NCBI RefSeq assembly: GCF_000185505.1
Contig: NZ_GL622359.1
Coordinates: 1,754,381 to 1,818,380 of the forward strand
DNA from: Pseudoramibacter alactolyticus ATCC 23263
Lineage (GTDB): Bacteria; Bacillota; Clostridia; Eubacteriales; Eubacteriaceae
DNA: 64,000 bases
Direction of reading: 5' to 3'
Part shown: positions 21,053 through 30,070 of the stretch, piece by piece
How the letters are laid out: each line of letters starts with the position of its first letter
Numbering within the stretch: position 1 is the stretch's first letter
The notes under the pieces: generated by a model
Database searches by the model: none
What the model was told of the DNA's origin: nothing
Seen by the model: only the letters and a program-made list of their open reading frames with translations
Position numbers and translations under genes: made by a program

Positions 21053-22693
21053 CTAAAACCGGCGTTTTTTGCGTTTGCGCTGACTGCGATAAATACTGAT
21101 CAGGGTGGTGCTGCCCAGAATGATGGCGGCGAAAAAACCGATGAACCCCAGCAGCGGAATTCCCATAAACGTGGGCTTCATCCGGGTGGTGGCGATGAAG
21201 CTGGAGCCGATAAGCAGTGCCGCGGTGATGATGGCGGTGACCAATCGGTTGACCATGCGCTCCACTTTTTTGAGGGGTTCCTCACTGCCGATGAGCTCCA
21301 GGTTGACCTTGGACTGGCCCTTGAGGGTGGATTTGAGCAGATCTGCCAGATACACGGGGATGTCCAATACACTCTTGCCGGCCGCCGCCGAATTGTGGAG
21401 CAGATGCCGGGTGATCTGGCGGTAATCCACGTTCAGCGGGGATTTCTGGGCAACGTGTCGGGCCATCACCTCGATGATGCTGATGTCTGGATCGAGCATG
21501 GCGATCACACCTTCCATCGTCATTACCGAGCGGGCCAGCATCGTCACGCTGCGGGGCATCGCGATATGATGATAGGCGGCGATCTGCAGGGCTTTTTGCA
21601 TCAGCTCGGACAGATTCATTTCCCCGATGTTGATGTTGCCGTATTCATCCATTAAGTCGGCCAGATCGGCGTAAAGCCGCGAATGGTTGATGGGCTGGCT
21701 GTGTTCGCCCAGATTGAGCAACATGGTTTTGAAGCCGTCCACATCCTTGGTGCCGACGGCGGCAATGGCGTCGCGGAACAAGTCGCAGTCCCGCCGGGAC
21801 AAGGTGCCCATCATGCCCAGATCGATCCAGATGATCTTGCCTTCGTGAATGCGGATGTTCCCCGGATGGGGATCCGCGTGGAAAAAGGCGTCGTCGATCA
21901 CCTGCTTGATGTAATTTTCGGCCAGTTTCTCAGCGATCTCTTTCAAGTCGTAGCCCTGCTCGGTCAGGGCGGCAATATCGTTGATGGCGATTCCTTTGAC
22001 ATCGCTCATCATCAGTACCTTGGAGGTGGTGAAATGGTGAAAAATCTTTGGGCTGCCGACATAAGCAATGCCGGCGTTATCGGCGGCGAAGTGCTCGGCG
22101 TTTTGGGCTTCAATCAAGAAATCCATTTCCTGTTTGGCCGCGTTCCAGATTTCGGCAAGCACCGCCTTGAAATCGATGACGTCGCCGGTGGGGGAAAACC
22201 GCTGAATCAGCCCGGTGAGGCGCTCCAGAATGGCCATATCGATCGCCATGGTTTCATAGGCGTCGGGGCGCTGCACCTTGATGGCCACTTCGGTGCCGTC
22301 GCGCATGACGGCGCGGTGCACCTGGGCGATGGAGGCGGAACCCAGCGGGGTGTGATCGATGGACGCAAAAAGAACCTTCGCCCGTTCCCCATAGGCATGC
22401 TCAATTTCCGAAACAATGGTGGCAAAAGGCAAAGGTTTCACATCGGTTCTGAGTTTTTCTAATTCGTCGCAATAGCCTTTGGGCAAAATATCTTGGCGCA
22501 TGGACAGAATTTGCCCGAGTTTAACAAAGGTAGGCCCGAGATCTTCAATGATCGCCCGCAATTTGACCGGTGTGATCCCTTTGGTGATCTCATGACGGGA
22601 GAGAATGGCCATGATTTCCCGCAGACGCCGGTGCCGGTAGCTACGCTGACGGCGGCCGGATACCTGCGGGACGACCGATTCTTTATTTGGCAT
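21053..22693 (-). CDS. ABC1/AarF (UbiB-type) atypical kinase, membrane-anchored
   Basis: 546 aa from the ATG at 22693, which overlaps the end of the upstream phasin-like gene by 11 bases; the start has no clear ribosome-binding site, so coupling is likely. The ABC1 hallmark KLGQILSMRQDILP is near residue 60, followed by the ATP-binding SASIAQVHRA, HADPHPGNIRI and WIDLGMMG. Two C-terminal transmembrane helices end the protein. In proteobacteria and mitochondria UbiB/Coq8 supports quinone synthesis; its role in a Clostridia member without obvious quinones is unknown. Confidence 0.9.
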   Translation of the reverse strand: MPNKESVVPQVSGRRQRSYRHRRLREIMAILSRHEITKGITPVKLRAIIEDLGPTFVKLGQILSMRQDILPKGYCDELEKLRTDVKPLPFATIVSEIEHAYGERAKVLFASIDHTPLGSASIAQVHRAVMRDGTEVAIKVQRPDAYETMAIDMAILERLTGLIQRFSPTGDVIDFKAVLAEIWNAAKQEMDFLIEAQNAEHFAADNAGIAYVGSPKIFHHFTTSKVLMMSDVKGIAINDIAALTEQGYDLKEIAEKLAENYIKQVIDDAFFHADPHPGNIRIHEGKIIWIDLGMMGTLSRRDCDLFRDAIAAVGTKDVDGFKTMLLNLGEHSQPINHSRLYADLADLMDEYGNINIGEMNLSELMQKALQIAAYHHIAMPRSVTMLARSVMTMEGVIAMLDPDISIIEVMARHVAQKSPLNVDYRQITRHLLHNSAAAGKSVLDIPVYLADLLKSTLKGQSKVNLELIGSEEPLKKVERMVNRLVTAIITAALLIGSSFIATTRMKPTFMGIPLLGFIGFFAAIILGSTTLISIYRSQRKRKKRRF

Positions 22694-23051
22694 CGCTGTC
22701 TGTGTTGGCAGCAGCCGCGTCCCCGGGGACTTCGCTGGCTGCAATTTTATCCTTTAATGCCTGGAGATCTTCCGGTGATAGGTTATCCACAGACTTCATC
22801 AAATCGTTGAGACTGACCTTGCCTTGGAAGCGATCCTTGGTGGCCTGAACCTTTTCCTTGGCGGTCTGCATGCCGTCTTTCACATTTCGCCTGAGCTCTT
22901 CGTTCATCACCTTGCCCTGTTCGACGGTGATTTCTCCTTTTTCAACACAGTAATTGATGAGCTGTTCGGCCTTTTCGGCGGTGACAGCTGCGGCACCGAC
23001 ACCGGCGAGCACGATTTTTTTCAGTTCTTCTCCGAAATTAATGTTAGCCAT
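22683..23051 (-). CDS. Phasin-like helical protein
   Basis: 122 aa, almost entirely helical and charged, with a hydrophobic patch IVLAGVGAAAVTAEKAEQLI and the run VEKGEITVEQGKVMNEELRR. It resembles the small phasin-superfamily proteins encoded next to aarF/ubiB in Firmicutes. There are no PHA synthase genes nearby, so granule binding should not be assumed. RBS AGGAGG lies before the ATG at 23051. It is cotranscribed with and overlaps aarF. Confidence 0.75.
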   Translation of the reverse strand: MANINFGEELKKIVLAGVGAAAVTAEKAEQLINYCVEKGEITVEQGKVMNEELRRNVKDGMQTAKEKVQATKDRFQGKVSLNDLMKSVDNLSPEDLQALKDKIAASEVPGDAAAANTDSDAK

Positions 23052-23113
23052 GATTTTTCCTCCTTAAATGGATGCTGTTTCTGTTGACTGGAAGCGTCAA
23101 TCCAATCCAAGCA

Positions 23114-23590
23114 TTAAAAGTTGCGCAAATTTTTTCGTTCAAGATCCAATAAATCTTTTTTGATCTCAACGCCGCCGGCATAGCCAGTGAGCAGGCCACT
23201 GGTGGCGATCACCCGGTGGCAGGGAATGATAATCTGCAGCGGATTTTTGTTGTTGGCACGCCCGACTGCCCGCGGCGCCGTCGGATTGTCGATGGCGTTG
23301 GCAATATCCTGATACGTTTGAATTTCACCGTACGGGATGGTTCTGAGGACCTTCCACACCTTTTTTTGAAATGCCGTTCCCAAGGCGTTGATCGACAGAT
23401 TGAATGTTTGGCGCTTGCCGTCAAAATATTCTGCCAGCTGACTTTTGGCTTCTTCCAAAATAGGACGGGTCTCCGTCTCCGGCTTTGTTTTGTCTTCTAC
23501 CCATTTGCAACGAAGCAGCACATCCTCTGTGGATTCCAGCAGCAAAAGACCAAAAGGTGCTTCGTAATAGGCAATGTAGCGATCGGCCAT
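23114..23590 (-). CDS. ogt: Methylated-DNA--protein-cysteine S-methyltransferase
   Basis: 158 aa. The active-site motif IIPCHRVIA (Cys124) and the helix-turn-helix region GEIQTYQDIANAI are present, as is the Arg finger in PRAVGRANNKNP. It transfers alkyl groups from O6-alkylguanine to itself. AGGAGG precedes the ATG. Single-domain Ogt type, with no Ada regulatory part. Confidence 0.95.
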   Translation of the reverse strand: MADRYIAYYEAPFGLLLLESTEDVLLRCKWVEDKTKPETETRPILEEAKSQLAEYFDGKRQTFNLSINALGTAFQKKVWKVLRTIPYGEIQTYQDIANAIDNPTAPRAVGRANNKNPLQIIIPCHRVIATSGLLTGYAGGVEIKKDLLDLERKNLRNF

Positions 23591-23751
23591 TTCCCCATAA
23601 CCTCCTTAGTTCTGATCAAGACGTTTCCATATTTATTGTAATTGTTCTGGTAAAAAATAGCAAGCGGTTGCATTAGAATAACAATATAAATTTGATTTGC
23701 AGGGTAAAAAGATCGAAAAAGGCGGATTAAAAAACTGAATTTAAAATGAAA

Positions 23752-23788
23752 AAGACAAAAAATAAAACAGACACCGGATCTCGGTGCC
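23752..23788 (-). terminator. Terminator after tRNA-Gln
   Basis: GGCACCG (23788-23782) pairs with CGGTGTC (23776-23770), followed leftward by TGTTTTATTTTTT. Confidence 0.8.
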
Positions 23789-23821
23789 TGGTTCACACCC
23801 GACTGGGCGTTGCGATTGAAA

Positions 23822-23896
23822 TGGCGGGGGTAGCAGGATTCGAACCTGCGCATGATGGAGTCAGAGTCCATTGCCTTACCGCTTGGCGATACCCCT
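23822..23896 (-). tRNA. trnQ: tRNA-Gln (anticodon CTG)
   Basis: 75 nt with encoded CCA. Anticodon stem ATGGA/TCCAT around loop CTCTGAC gives anticodon CTG (codon CAG). The T arm is GCAGG-TTCGAAT-CCTGC and the D arm GCC...GGC. The acceptor stem reads AGGGGTA against TACCCCC, so pair 1-72 is an A-C mismatch; an open or weak 1-72 pair is a known identity feature of tRNA-Gln. The discriminator is G73. Confidence 0.95.
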
Positions 23897-23912
23897 GCGA
23901 AGAACAGATATT

Positions 23913-23941
23913 ATTTTACCTGTCTCCCGGGCCTTTGTCAA
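23913..23941 (-). promoter_or_regulatory. Promoter of tRNA-Gln
   Basis: Read leftward, TTGACA (23941-23936), 17 bp, TAAAAT (23918-23913), 17 bp upstream of the mature tRNA 5' end. Confidence 0.75.
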
Positions 23942-23980
23942 GGCCATCTTGATGAAAAATGCTCCCTTCGGATCAAGTTT

Positions 23981-24481
23981 TTACGAAACTTTTTTTGGGG
24001 ATTTAAAGATCACGCGGGCGTATTTCTTGAGCGCAAAATATAAAATTAATCCGAGCATCCCGCAGGAGAGCGCTTCCCCAATGCCTACGGTGAGCATCAT
24101 GAGCGGAATGGGCAGCGGTGTGCCGTAAGCGTATTTAAGGACCGGCGGCACGACGATCATATTGGCAAGAATTGGCGGCAGCGGCCCGAGAATCGGCTTG
24201 TGCCTGCGCAGCCGGTAGGTGCCGACGGCGCCGATCAGTGTGGCCAGGCTGCCGAAGAGGATGTCCGGCAGCATCGCGCCGCCTAAAATATTGCCGATCA
24301 GACAGCCGACGAAAAGGCCGGGTACCGCCGCCGGGGTGAACAGTGGCAGAATGGTCAGCGCTTCGGAAACGCGCACCTGGATTTCCCCGAAGGATACGGC
24401 CTGAAAGATTAGGGTCAGGGCGACATAAATCGCAGCGATCATTGCCGCCTGCACGAGAAGGGACAGTTTTTGGGTTTGCAT
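23981..24481 (-). CDS. queT: Queuosine precursor transporter QueT
   Basis: 166 aa with about five hydrophobic helices and the family signature FGEIQVRVSEALTILP near the N-terminus. QueT-type proteins are S components of ECF transporters that import a queuosine precursor (preQ0/preQ1). The upstream leader looks like a preQ1 riboswitch, which supports the substrate. No que biosynthesis genes lie nearby, so salvage is likely. Confidence 0.9.
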   Translation of the reverse strand: MQTQKLSLLVQAAMIAAIYVALTLIFQAVSFGEIQVRVSEALTILPLFTPAAVPGLFVGCLIGNILGGAMLPDILFGSLATLIGAVGTYRLRRHKPILGPLPPILANMIVVPPVLKYAYGTPLPIPLMMLTVGIGEALSCGMLGLILYFALKKYARVIFKSPKKVS

Positions 24482-24490
24482 ATTTTTTTG

Positions 24491-24534
24491 TCTCCTTTAG
24501 TTTTGTTTTATGTGAGGAAGGTCTCGAACTCACA
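24491..24534 (-). promoter_or_regulatory. PreQ1 class I riboswitch upstream of queT
   Basis: Read leftward: P1 arm TGTGAG (24534-24529), a C-rich loop ending GACCTTC, P1 arm CTCACA (24516-24511), then the A-rich tail TAAAACAAAACTAA running into AGGAG. This is the compact H-type pseudoknot plan of preQ1-I aptamers. The loop CCTT can pair with AAGG, which is the Shine-Dalgarno region of queT, so translational control is likely. Confidence 0.8.
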
Positions 24535-24543
24535 ACGCACCTC

Positions 24544-24572
24544 ATTATAGCAAGACATTATTCACAACGCAA
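24544..24572 (-). promoter_or_regulatory. Promoter of the queT leader
   Basis: Extended -10 TGCTATAAT (TATAAT at 24549-24544) with a weak TTGCGT -35 17 bp away. Initiation about seven bases on would start the RNA right at the riboswitch P1 stem. Confidence 0.65.
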
Positions 24573-24709
24573 GCTTTTGTACATAAGCTTTGTGGCGGAT
24601 CTCCTTTCTTTTAAAAGGATTCAAAATAAATTGGGTTTCTCATTTTCAAAGATTTATGGGTGTGATAGAATGAGGCTGAATTTTTTGAAATTTTAAAAAG
24701 GAGTTTTAA

Positions 24710-25159
24710 ATGAAGAAAACAAAAGGCTTTTTCTCGGAGTTCAAAGAATTTTTATCCCGCGGCAATGTGATGGATCTGGCCATTGGTTTGATCATCGGTT
24801 CGGCTTTTACGGCCATTGTGACCTCTTTAAATAACGATATCATCTCCCCTCTCCTCGGGTTGTTTGGCGGCGTGGATTTCTCTAATTTGATGGTGAAGAT
24901 CGGGGGGAATGCCAATTCTCCGGTCATCAAATACGGCAATTTCATCACGGCGGTGATTAATTTTCTCATCACCGGCCTTGTGCTGTTCGTCATCATTAAA
25001 ATTGTCAGCCATGCGGCCAATAAGCTGCCCCTCATCGGCGATGACGAAGTGGCAGAACCCACCACTAAAACCTGTCCCTATTGTAAAAGCGAAATTGATG
25101 TCACGGCGACCCGTTGTCCCCACTGCACCTCTCAGCTGGGGGAACACACAGCAGCGTAA
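24710..25159 (+). CDS. mscL: Large-conductance mechanosensitive channel MscL with C-terminal zinc ribbon
   Basis: 149 aa. The N-terminal amphipathic helix and TM1 (FKEFLSRGNVMDLAIGLIIG), the periplasmic loop and TM2 (about 75-100) are canonical. The tail adds a CPYC...CPHC pair (Cys122, 125, 136, 139), a putative zinc ribbon in place of the usual helical bundle. It releases solutes on osmotic down-shock. RBS AAGGAG lies before ATG 24710. Confidence 0.95.
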   Translation: MKKTKGFFSEFKEFLSRGNVMDLAIGLIIGSAFTAIVTSLNNDIISPLLGLFGGVDFSNLMVKIGGNANSPVIKYGNFITAVINFLITGLVLFVIIKIVSHAANKLPLIGDDEVAEPTTKTCPYCKSEIDVTATRCPHCTSQLGEHTAA

Positions 25160-25162
25160 AAT

Positions 25163-25206
25163 AAAAAGCTTCGCCTGAAGAGAATCTCTTCGAGCGAAGC
25201 TTTTTT
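25163..25206 (+). terminator. Bidirectional terminator after mscL
   Basis: AGCTTCGC (25167-25174) pairs with GCGAAGCT (25194-25201), with an inner GAAGAGA/TCTCTTC stem and A and T tracts on either side. It lies between convergent mscL and the XRE gene. Confidence 0.85.
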
Positions 25207-25230
25207 GCGTTTTAACGAGTTAAAAGACAT

Positions 25231-26217
25231 TTAATTGGCGTCTGAATTTTCTATTTTTTCTCTGAGATAGCGGCTGTAGAGAGCCATCGCCGGACGATAG
25301 GCCAAAACAGCTGCGATTAAAATGATCGTAAACCAGAAATAGCCCCCGAAGACCCACCAGTCAGCGGCCAAAATAAGAGCCAGTGCCAGCGCATATTCCC
25401 GGCGGAAGAAAACCGTGCGGCGGCGCAGGGCCTTTGCGGCCGGATCGTAACGCTTTTCTTCCAGTAAAGTTTTAAAAGCGGCGTGGATGACTGTCACCTC
25501 GGTGATCAGTCCCGCGCCGACGGCCAAACCACCGACGATGACAAGGGTGATGAGATCGAACTGCGACAGCAGGATGGTGAACCATCCGTTTAGATGGCCG
25601 CTTATGGCGAGGATTAAAAAGGCCGCGGCGCAGATCACGACGCCGGCGGTCAGTTTGGCGTTGCGTCCCGGCAGTCCCTGCTGCTGGCGTTCTTTGACCA
25701 TGCCGGCGACGCCATAGGCCGGCTCGATGGGCTGCCGGAGCAGGTGATCATAATTTTTTAGGTTCAAATGGGCGATGACGAACAGCCCGATGGCCCAGGC
25801 CACGCAGATCACAATCCCGAGGTTAAAAGCAGGGCTGATCGAGCTGAGAGAACCGAAAATAAAGGCGGCGATCAGCAGGCCGACGCCCCAGGCATGCTGG
25901 CGGGCGCGGCGCTGACTGAGGGATAAAAAGGCATTGGCCTCCTCCATACTGACGACGTGTGCCGGTTCCCCCTGCTGCACGCTTTCAGCCGGGACGGGCT
26001 TCACGAGATTCGGATCTTCGATTTCCTCCCGCAGCAGAAAATCGGTGGAGACGGCGAAAACCTCGGCGAGTTTGATAATTTTGTCGAGACTGGGCACCAT
26101 CTGCATGCTTTCCCATTTGGAGATGGACTGACGCGACACGCCGAGTTGTTCGGCCAGCTCATCCTGGGATCAGCCCTTCTGTTTGCGCAGGGCGATGATT
26201 TTATCGGCAAGTAACAT
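25231..26217 (-). pseudogene. XRE-family membrane regulator interrupted by an in-frame TGA
   Basis: From ATG 26217, which has a good RBS (AGGAGAAAAGCC), the frame reads MLLADKIIALRKQKG, then TGA at 26172-26170, then SQDELAEQLGVSRQSISKW and on without a break to 25231 (329 codons in all). Related regulators usually have an aromatic residue, often Trp (TGG), at the stop. After the HTH come a linker and about six membrane helices in three pairs (about residues 105-330). A restart at the GTG of VSRQSIS would give a protein lacking half the HTH. Either a recent nonsense mutation or a sequencing error. Confidence 0.8.
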
Positions 26218-26303
26218 GGCTTTTCTCCTAAAGTTGTTTTTGATCATCGATCGATACCTTTATTCTAAAAGGTGCATTGAAACGAAGCCGGATAGCACAC
26301 GCG

Positions 26304-27338
26304 TCAATTTGACAACTTAGGGTTGCAATCGGCGGTTGCGGCGTTGTTTTGGACCGATTGCCGCTTTTTAATCAGGCGGATATCGTCTCCCCAGAAGGGA
26401 ACGATCTGAAAGTAGCCGCTGATACGGGAGGCAAGGCGCTTGCTGTATTGCTGCTGGATGGCCTTTACCCCCAGATTGGAGGAAATGATCATTTTCTGGC
26501 CGGCGAGCATCCGCCCGTTGATGATCTCGAACAATTGATCGTCGCTGAAGGCCGTGCGGTACTCGGCGCCGAGATCGTCGATGATGAGCAAATCGCAGTC
26601 GAAAAGGCCGTCATAAATGCGGGAGATCCCGCCTTGCTCCGATTTTAAATTCTCCCGGACCAAATCGATGAGGTGCTGGGCCGTGGTGTAAATAACCCGA
26701 TAACCCTTGGCGATGAGTGCGCCGGCCACACAATTGGACAAAAAGGTTTTGCCGAGCCCCGGTGCGCCGGTGAATAAAAGGCTTTGATGGATCACATCGA
26801 AGCGCGTACAGTAATTCTTGATGATTTGATAAACGACGGCCATGTTTTCCCGGGGGCTGGGTCGGTCACCGACGCGCGCGTCGGGATAAAAATCGAGGCG
26901 GAAGGTGTCGAAGTTTTCAGACAGGGCCCGGGGCGTTAAATCATAGCGGGAAAAGGCGGCGGCTGTGAGTGCTTTTCGCAGACAGGCGCAGGGCTTTCCC
27001 CCGACATAGCCAGTGTCGCGGCAGCGCTCGCACAGATAATGGACGGCAAGGTCCCGCGGGTCGATGGCGTTGGCGGCGAGAAAAGCATCGCGTTCTTCGG
27101 CGATGGCCGCCAGGGCCTCGGCGTAATGGGCGTCGGCTTCGGGATTTTGTTCAAGGCGCTCGCGCACCAGACGGGTGCCGGCCGCGCTTTGCGCCCGTTT
27201 AAAATCGGCCAGAGCGGGATAGCGGGCCTCAAGCCCTGCGATGCGCTGATGCTCTTCAAAAAGATGGCGGGCCCGATGGTTCAGAAAATCCTGGATCAGG
27301 CTGTCAATGCGCCGGTTTGGTGTCGTTTTGGTTGTCAT
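26304..27338 (-). CDS. DnaC/DnaI-type helicase loader ATPase
   Basis: 344 aa. The N-terminal half has a helical region and a zinc-binding CERC...CACL segment (about 105-125), as in DnaI-type loaders. The AAA+ domain has Walker A FTGAPGLGKTFLSN (about 185), Walker B CDLLIIDDLGAEY and sensor residues in ISSNLG. It probably loads the replicative helicase. It overlaps the dnaD-like gene by 35 bp, reproducing the dnaD-dnaC pair of Clostridia. Confidence 0.92.
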   Translation of the reverse strand: MTTKTTPNRRIDSLIQDFLNHRARHLFEEHQRIAGLEARYPALADFKRAQSAAGTRLVRERLEQNPEADAHYAEALAAIAEERDAFLAANAIDPRDLAVHYLCERCRDTGYVGGKPCACLRKALTAAAFSRYDLTPRALSENFDTFRLDFYPDARVGDRPSPRENMAVVYQIIKNYCTRFDVIHQSLLFTGAPGLGKTFLSNCVAGALIAKGYRVIYTTAQHLIDLVRENLKSEQGGISRIYDGLFDCDLLIIDDLGAEYRTAFSDDQLFEIINGRMLAGQKMIISSNLGVKAIQQQYSKRLASRISGYFQIVPFWGDDIRLIKKRQSVQNNAATADCNPKLSN

Positions 27339-28431
27339 TGTAGAGCCTCCTCAAGTTTTCGATATCGTGTTCGGTGATTTCATCCATCAGGGCTTCTCGG
27401 CGCTTGGTATCGGCGGCCTCCTCGGGAGCCATCGGCACCGGCTGGCGCCGTTTATGATGATGGGCGGCCGCCTCGGCTTCAACCGCTTCGAGGGTGGTGA
27501 TCTGCTGTTCGTGCCAGCGTTTTAAAATCCCGTCGATGTATTTCAGATTGGGGGTGTTGGTGCGGTCCATGGCGGCCTGGACCAGCTCGATGCCGTTGCC
27601 GTAATCGTCAAACCATTTGTCGATCATCTTTTTCTCCCATTGCATAGGTCCGCGGTGAATGCCCAGGTACTTCAGCACATCGTAGTAGCGCTTTTGCCGG
27701 TCGCTGGATTCGCGTTTGACGCGTTCGGCGTCCTCGAAGGTGATGACCCCGGCGCGGTGCCAGTTGTCGGCGACGGCATCCATGTAGTGAAACATTTGTT
27801 TCTGAGAGAAGGGAGTGTCCTTGCTGGCGATGATGGTGAGGGTGTATTCGGCCAGAACCACCACGGCTTCGGGATCAAAATGGTAATCCTTCACGTAGGT
27901 GCTTAAGGTCATTGTGCCGGAACGGGACAAGGGCTCGCTGCCCAACATGGCCTGCACCTTGGCGTACATATCGGCGATGCGGGCCTCGTCCGGATTCTTG
28001 GGCGCCGGGTCTGCCGGCCAGTCGGCCATTGAGAGCTGGCCCTTGGGCACGGCGCCTTTCACCGCTTGTTTTTTGGCGGGCCTCGGCTTCGGCCCGTTGA
28101 GGATCAGCGCCGGAATATTAAAGAATTGCACGTCGGCCTGGCCGTCGGCGCCGTAGGTCACAGAGAGGATGCCCTGCTCCTGCCAGTAGGCCCAGGCCTT
28201 GCGCACATCGCCTTCTGTCATGTGCAGCTCCTGGGAGAGGGAGCTGTCGTCCACCGGGATAGCGCTTTGGCCAAAGCAAAGCTTAAGTCCGTACAGATAA
28301 ACCTTGACGTAATCGCCGTGGGCCTGGGGCATATAAAGATTGATGAAGGCATTCTCCACCGGGGTGATGCCGAGATTGTCATTGCCGCTTTCAAAACTGA
28401 AGCGCGTGGCTTTGGTATGGTTCGATTGCAT
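27304..28431 (-). CDS. DnaD-domain replication initiation protein
   Basis: 375 aa. The N-terminal winged-helix part (about 15-110; FINLYMPQAHGDYVKVYLYG) is followed by two DnaD-type helical domains (about 160-240 and 250-330) with the LKYIDGILKRW signature. DnaD remodels DNA at primosome assembly. It is translationally coupled to the loader downstream. GAGGAAACACC precedes the ATG at 28431. Confidence 0.92.
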   Translation of the reverse strand: MQSNHTKATRFSFESGNDNLGITPVENAFINLYMPQAHGDYVKVYLYGLKLCFGQSAIPVDDSSLSQELHMTEGDVRKAWAYWQEQGILSVTYGADGQADVQFFNIPALILNGPKPRPAKKQAVKGAVPKGQLSMADWPADPAPKNPDEARIADMYAKVQAMLGSEPLSRSGTMTLSTYVKDYHFDPEAVVVLAEYTLTIIASKDTPFSQKQMFHYMDAVADNWHRAGVITFEDAERVKRESSDRQKRYYDVLKYLGIHRGPMQWEKKMIDKWFDDYGNGIELVQAAMDRTNTPNLKYIDGILKRWHEQQITTLEAVEAEAAAHHHKRRQPVPMAPEEAADTKRREALMDEITEHDIENLRRLYNDNQNDTKPAH

Positions 28432-28515
28432 GGTGTTTCCTCGTCGTGTGTCGCGTTTTCGTCCTCCGCGCGGCGAAGGTCTGATTCAAAAAAGACCGCC
28501 GCGGATTCTTTTCGT

Positions 28516-28524
28516 ATTATATCA
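28516..28524 (-). promoter_or_regulatory. Extended -10 promoter of dnaD-dnaC
   Basis: Read leftward, TGATATAAT (TATAAT at 28521-28516) about 85 bp upstream of the dnaD start; no convincing -35. Confidence 0.55.
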
Positions 28525-28628
28525 TAGCCGACCGGCCTTCGGCAGCGCATTCGAAAAAAGCGCCGCGATCAGGGAATCTTTAACTTTGTAACGAACTCGT
28601 AAAACCTGAAGGCAAAGCGGCCGGATTC

Positions 28629-28656
28629 TTGCCATCGGTCAATCTTGTGATATAAT
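28629..28656 (+). promoter_or_regulatory. Promoter of murA
   Basis: TTGCCA (28629-28634), 16 bp, extended -10 TGATATAAT (TATAAT at 28651-28656). The long leader to the murA start (about 120 bp) shows no structure I recognise; apart from the two divergent promoters, the 28432-28783 gap is empty. Confidence 0.7.
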
Positions 28657-28783
28657 AATCCAAATTGAGCCCGGATCGAAAGGCGCATCAACCGGCTCGC
28701 AAAATCAATCAAAAACCAATCTGAAAAGCAGGCGGCCCGGATGCTGCCATGATCATGAAGAGAAGATAAATCGAGAGGATACG

Positions 28784-30067
28784 ATGGATAAATTAATCAT
28801 CAACGGGGGCGTTCCCCTTCAGGGCGAAGTGAAGATTACCGGTGCGAAAAATGCCGTGCTGGGACTCATTCCGGCGGCGATCCTCAGCCGCAACGTCATC
28901 GTGATGGACAATGTGCCCCAGATCAACGACGTCCAGAAAATGGTCAATATCTTAAGAAAGCTCGGTGTGCGCATCGACAGCGAAGGCGATGTGCTCACCA
29001 TTGACGCCAGGGAAAAAATCTCCCATGACTGCTCTCCCTATCAGGACCAGACCGGCAGGATGCGCGCGTCCTATTATTTGCTCGGCGCACTGCTCGGGCG
29101 CTATCATGAAGCGATCGTTCCCCTGCCCGGCGGCTGCAACATCGGCGACCGCCCCATCGACCAGCACATCAAGGGGTTCGAAGCCCTGGGCGCCAAGGTC
29201 GTGATTGAGCACGGCCAGGTGAAAATGAAAGCCGACCGTCTGGTGGGCACGGATATTTATCTGGACGTGGTTTCCGTCGGGGCGACCATCAATATCATGC
29301 TGGCGGCGGTGCTGGCCGAGGGCAAAACGGTGATTGAAAACGTGGCGAAGGAGCCCCACATTGTGGACGTGGCCAACTTTCTCAACAAAATGGGCGCCAA
29401 TATCAAAGGTGCCGGCACAGATACCATCCGCATCCGCGGCGTTGAAAAGCTGGGCAGCTGCTCCTATTCGGTGGTACCGGATCAGATTACGGCAGGTACC
29501 TACATGATGGCCGCGGCGGCCACCGGCGGGAATGTGCTGGTTTCCGGCGTTATTCCCAAACACATGGAATCGGTCACGGCCAAATTAAGGGAAATGGGTG
29601 CCGAAGTCACGGTGGAGGGCGACGGCCTGCGGGTGAAAAACAACAAGGAACGGCTCAAGGCCTGCCGCATTAAAACCCTGCCCTATCCCGGCTTTCCCAC
29701 GGATCTGCAGCAACCGATGGCCGTGCTGATGGCCATCGCCGAGGGCAACAGCATGATTCAGGAAAGCATCTTCGAAAATCGCTTTAAATACGTGGATGAG
29801 CTGCGCAAGATGGGCGCGAACATCACCATCAGCGGGCGCATTGCGAATATCACCGGCGTGCCGAAGCTTTCCGGCACCAAAATCGTATCGACCGATCTGC
29901 GGGCCGGGGCGGCCATGGTGATTGCCGCGTTGGTGGCGGAGGGCGAATCCGAGGTGACCGGCCTCCAATACATCGACCGTGGCTACGAAAATCTCGAGGG
30001 GAATTTCCGAGATCTCGGTGCCCGCATTCGCCGGGTGCCCATGGATCTTGCGGAATTGGATATTTAA
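28784..30067 (+). CDS. murA: UDP-N-acetylglucosamine 1-carboxyvinyltransferase MurA
   Basis: 427 aa, full length. The PEP-binding catalytic Cys118 is in [15 protein letters not shown], so the fosfomycin-sensitive residue is kept. Conserved [15 protein letters not shown] opens the protein. First committed step of peptidoglycan synthesis. Only three bases separate it from the wall-hydrolase gene that follows. Confidence 0.96.
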   Translation: MDKLIINGGVPLQGEVKITGAKNAVLGLIPAAILSRNVIVMDNVPQINDVQKMVNILRKLGVRIDSEGDVLTIDAREKISHDCSPYQDQTGRMRASYYLLGALLGRYHEAIVPLPGGCNIGDRPIDQHIKGFEALGAKVVIEHGQVKMKADRLVGTDIYLDVVSVGATINIMLAAVLAEGKTVIENVAKEPHIVDVANFLNKMGANIKGAGTDTIRIRGVEKLGSCSYSVVPDQITAGTYMMAAAATGGNVLVSGVIPKHMESVTAKLREMGAEVTVEGDGLRVKNNKERLKACRIKTLPYPGFPTDLQQPMAVLMAIAEGNSMIQESIFENRFKYVDELRKMGANITISGRIANITGVPKLSGTKIVSTDLRAGAAMVIAALVAEGESEVTGLQYIDRGYENLEGNFRDLGARIRRVPMDLAELDI

Positions 30068-30070
30068 ACC

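Noticed and set aside
25231..26217. Possibility that TGA is read as Trp in this organism
   Set aside because: TGA ends many genes cleanly here (for example at the yidC-jag junction and after yaaA) and Trp is encoded by TGG throughout, so recoding is unlikely.
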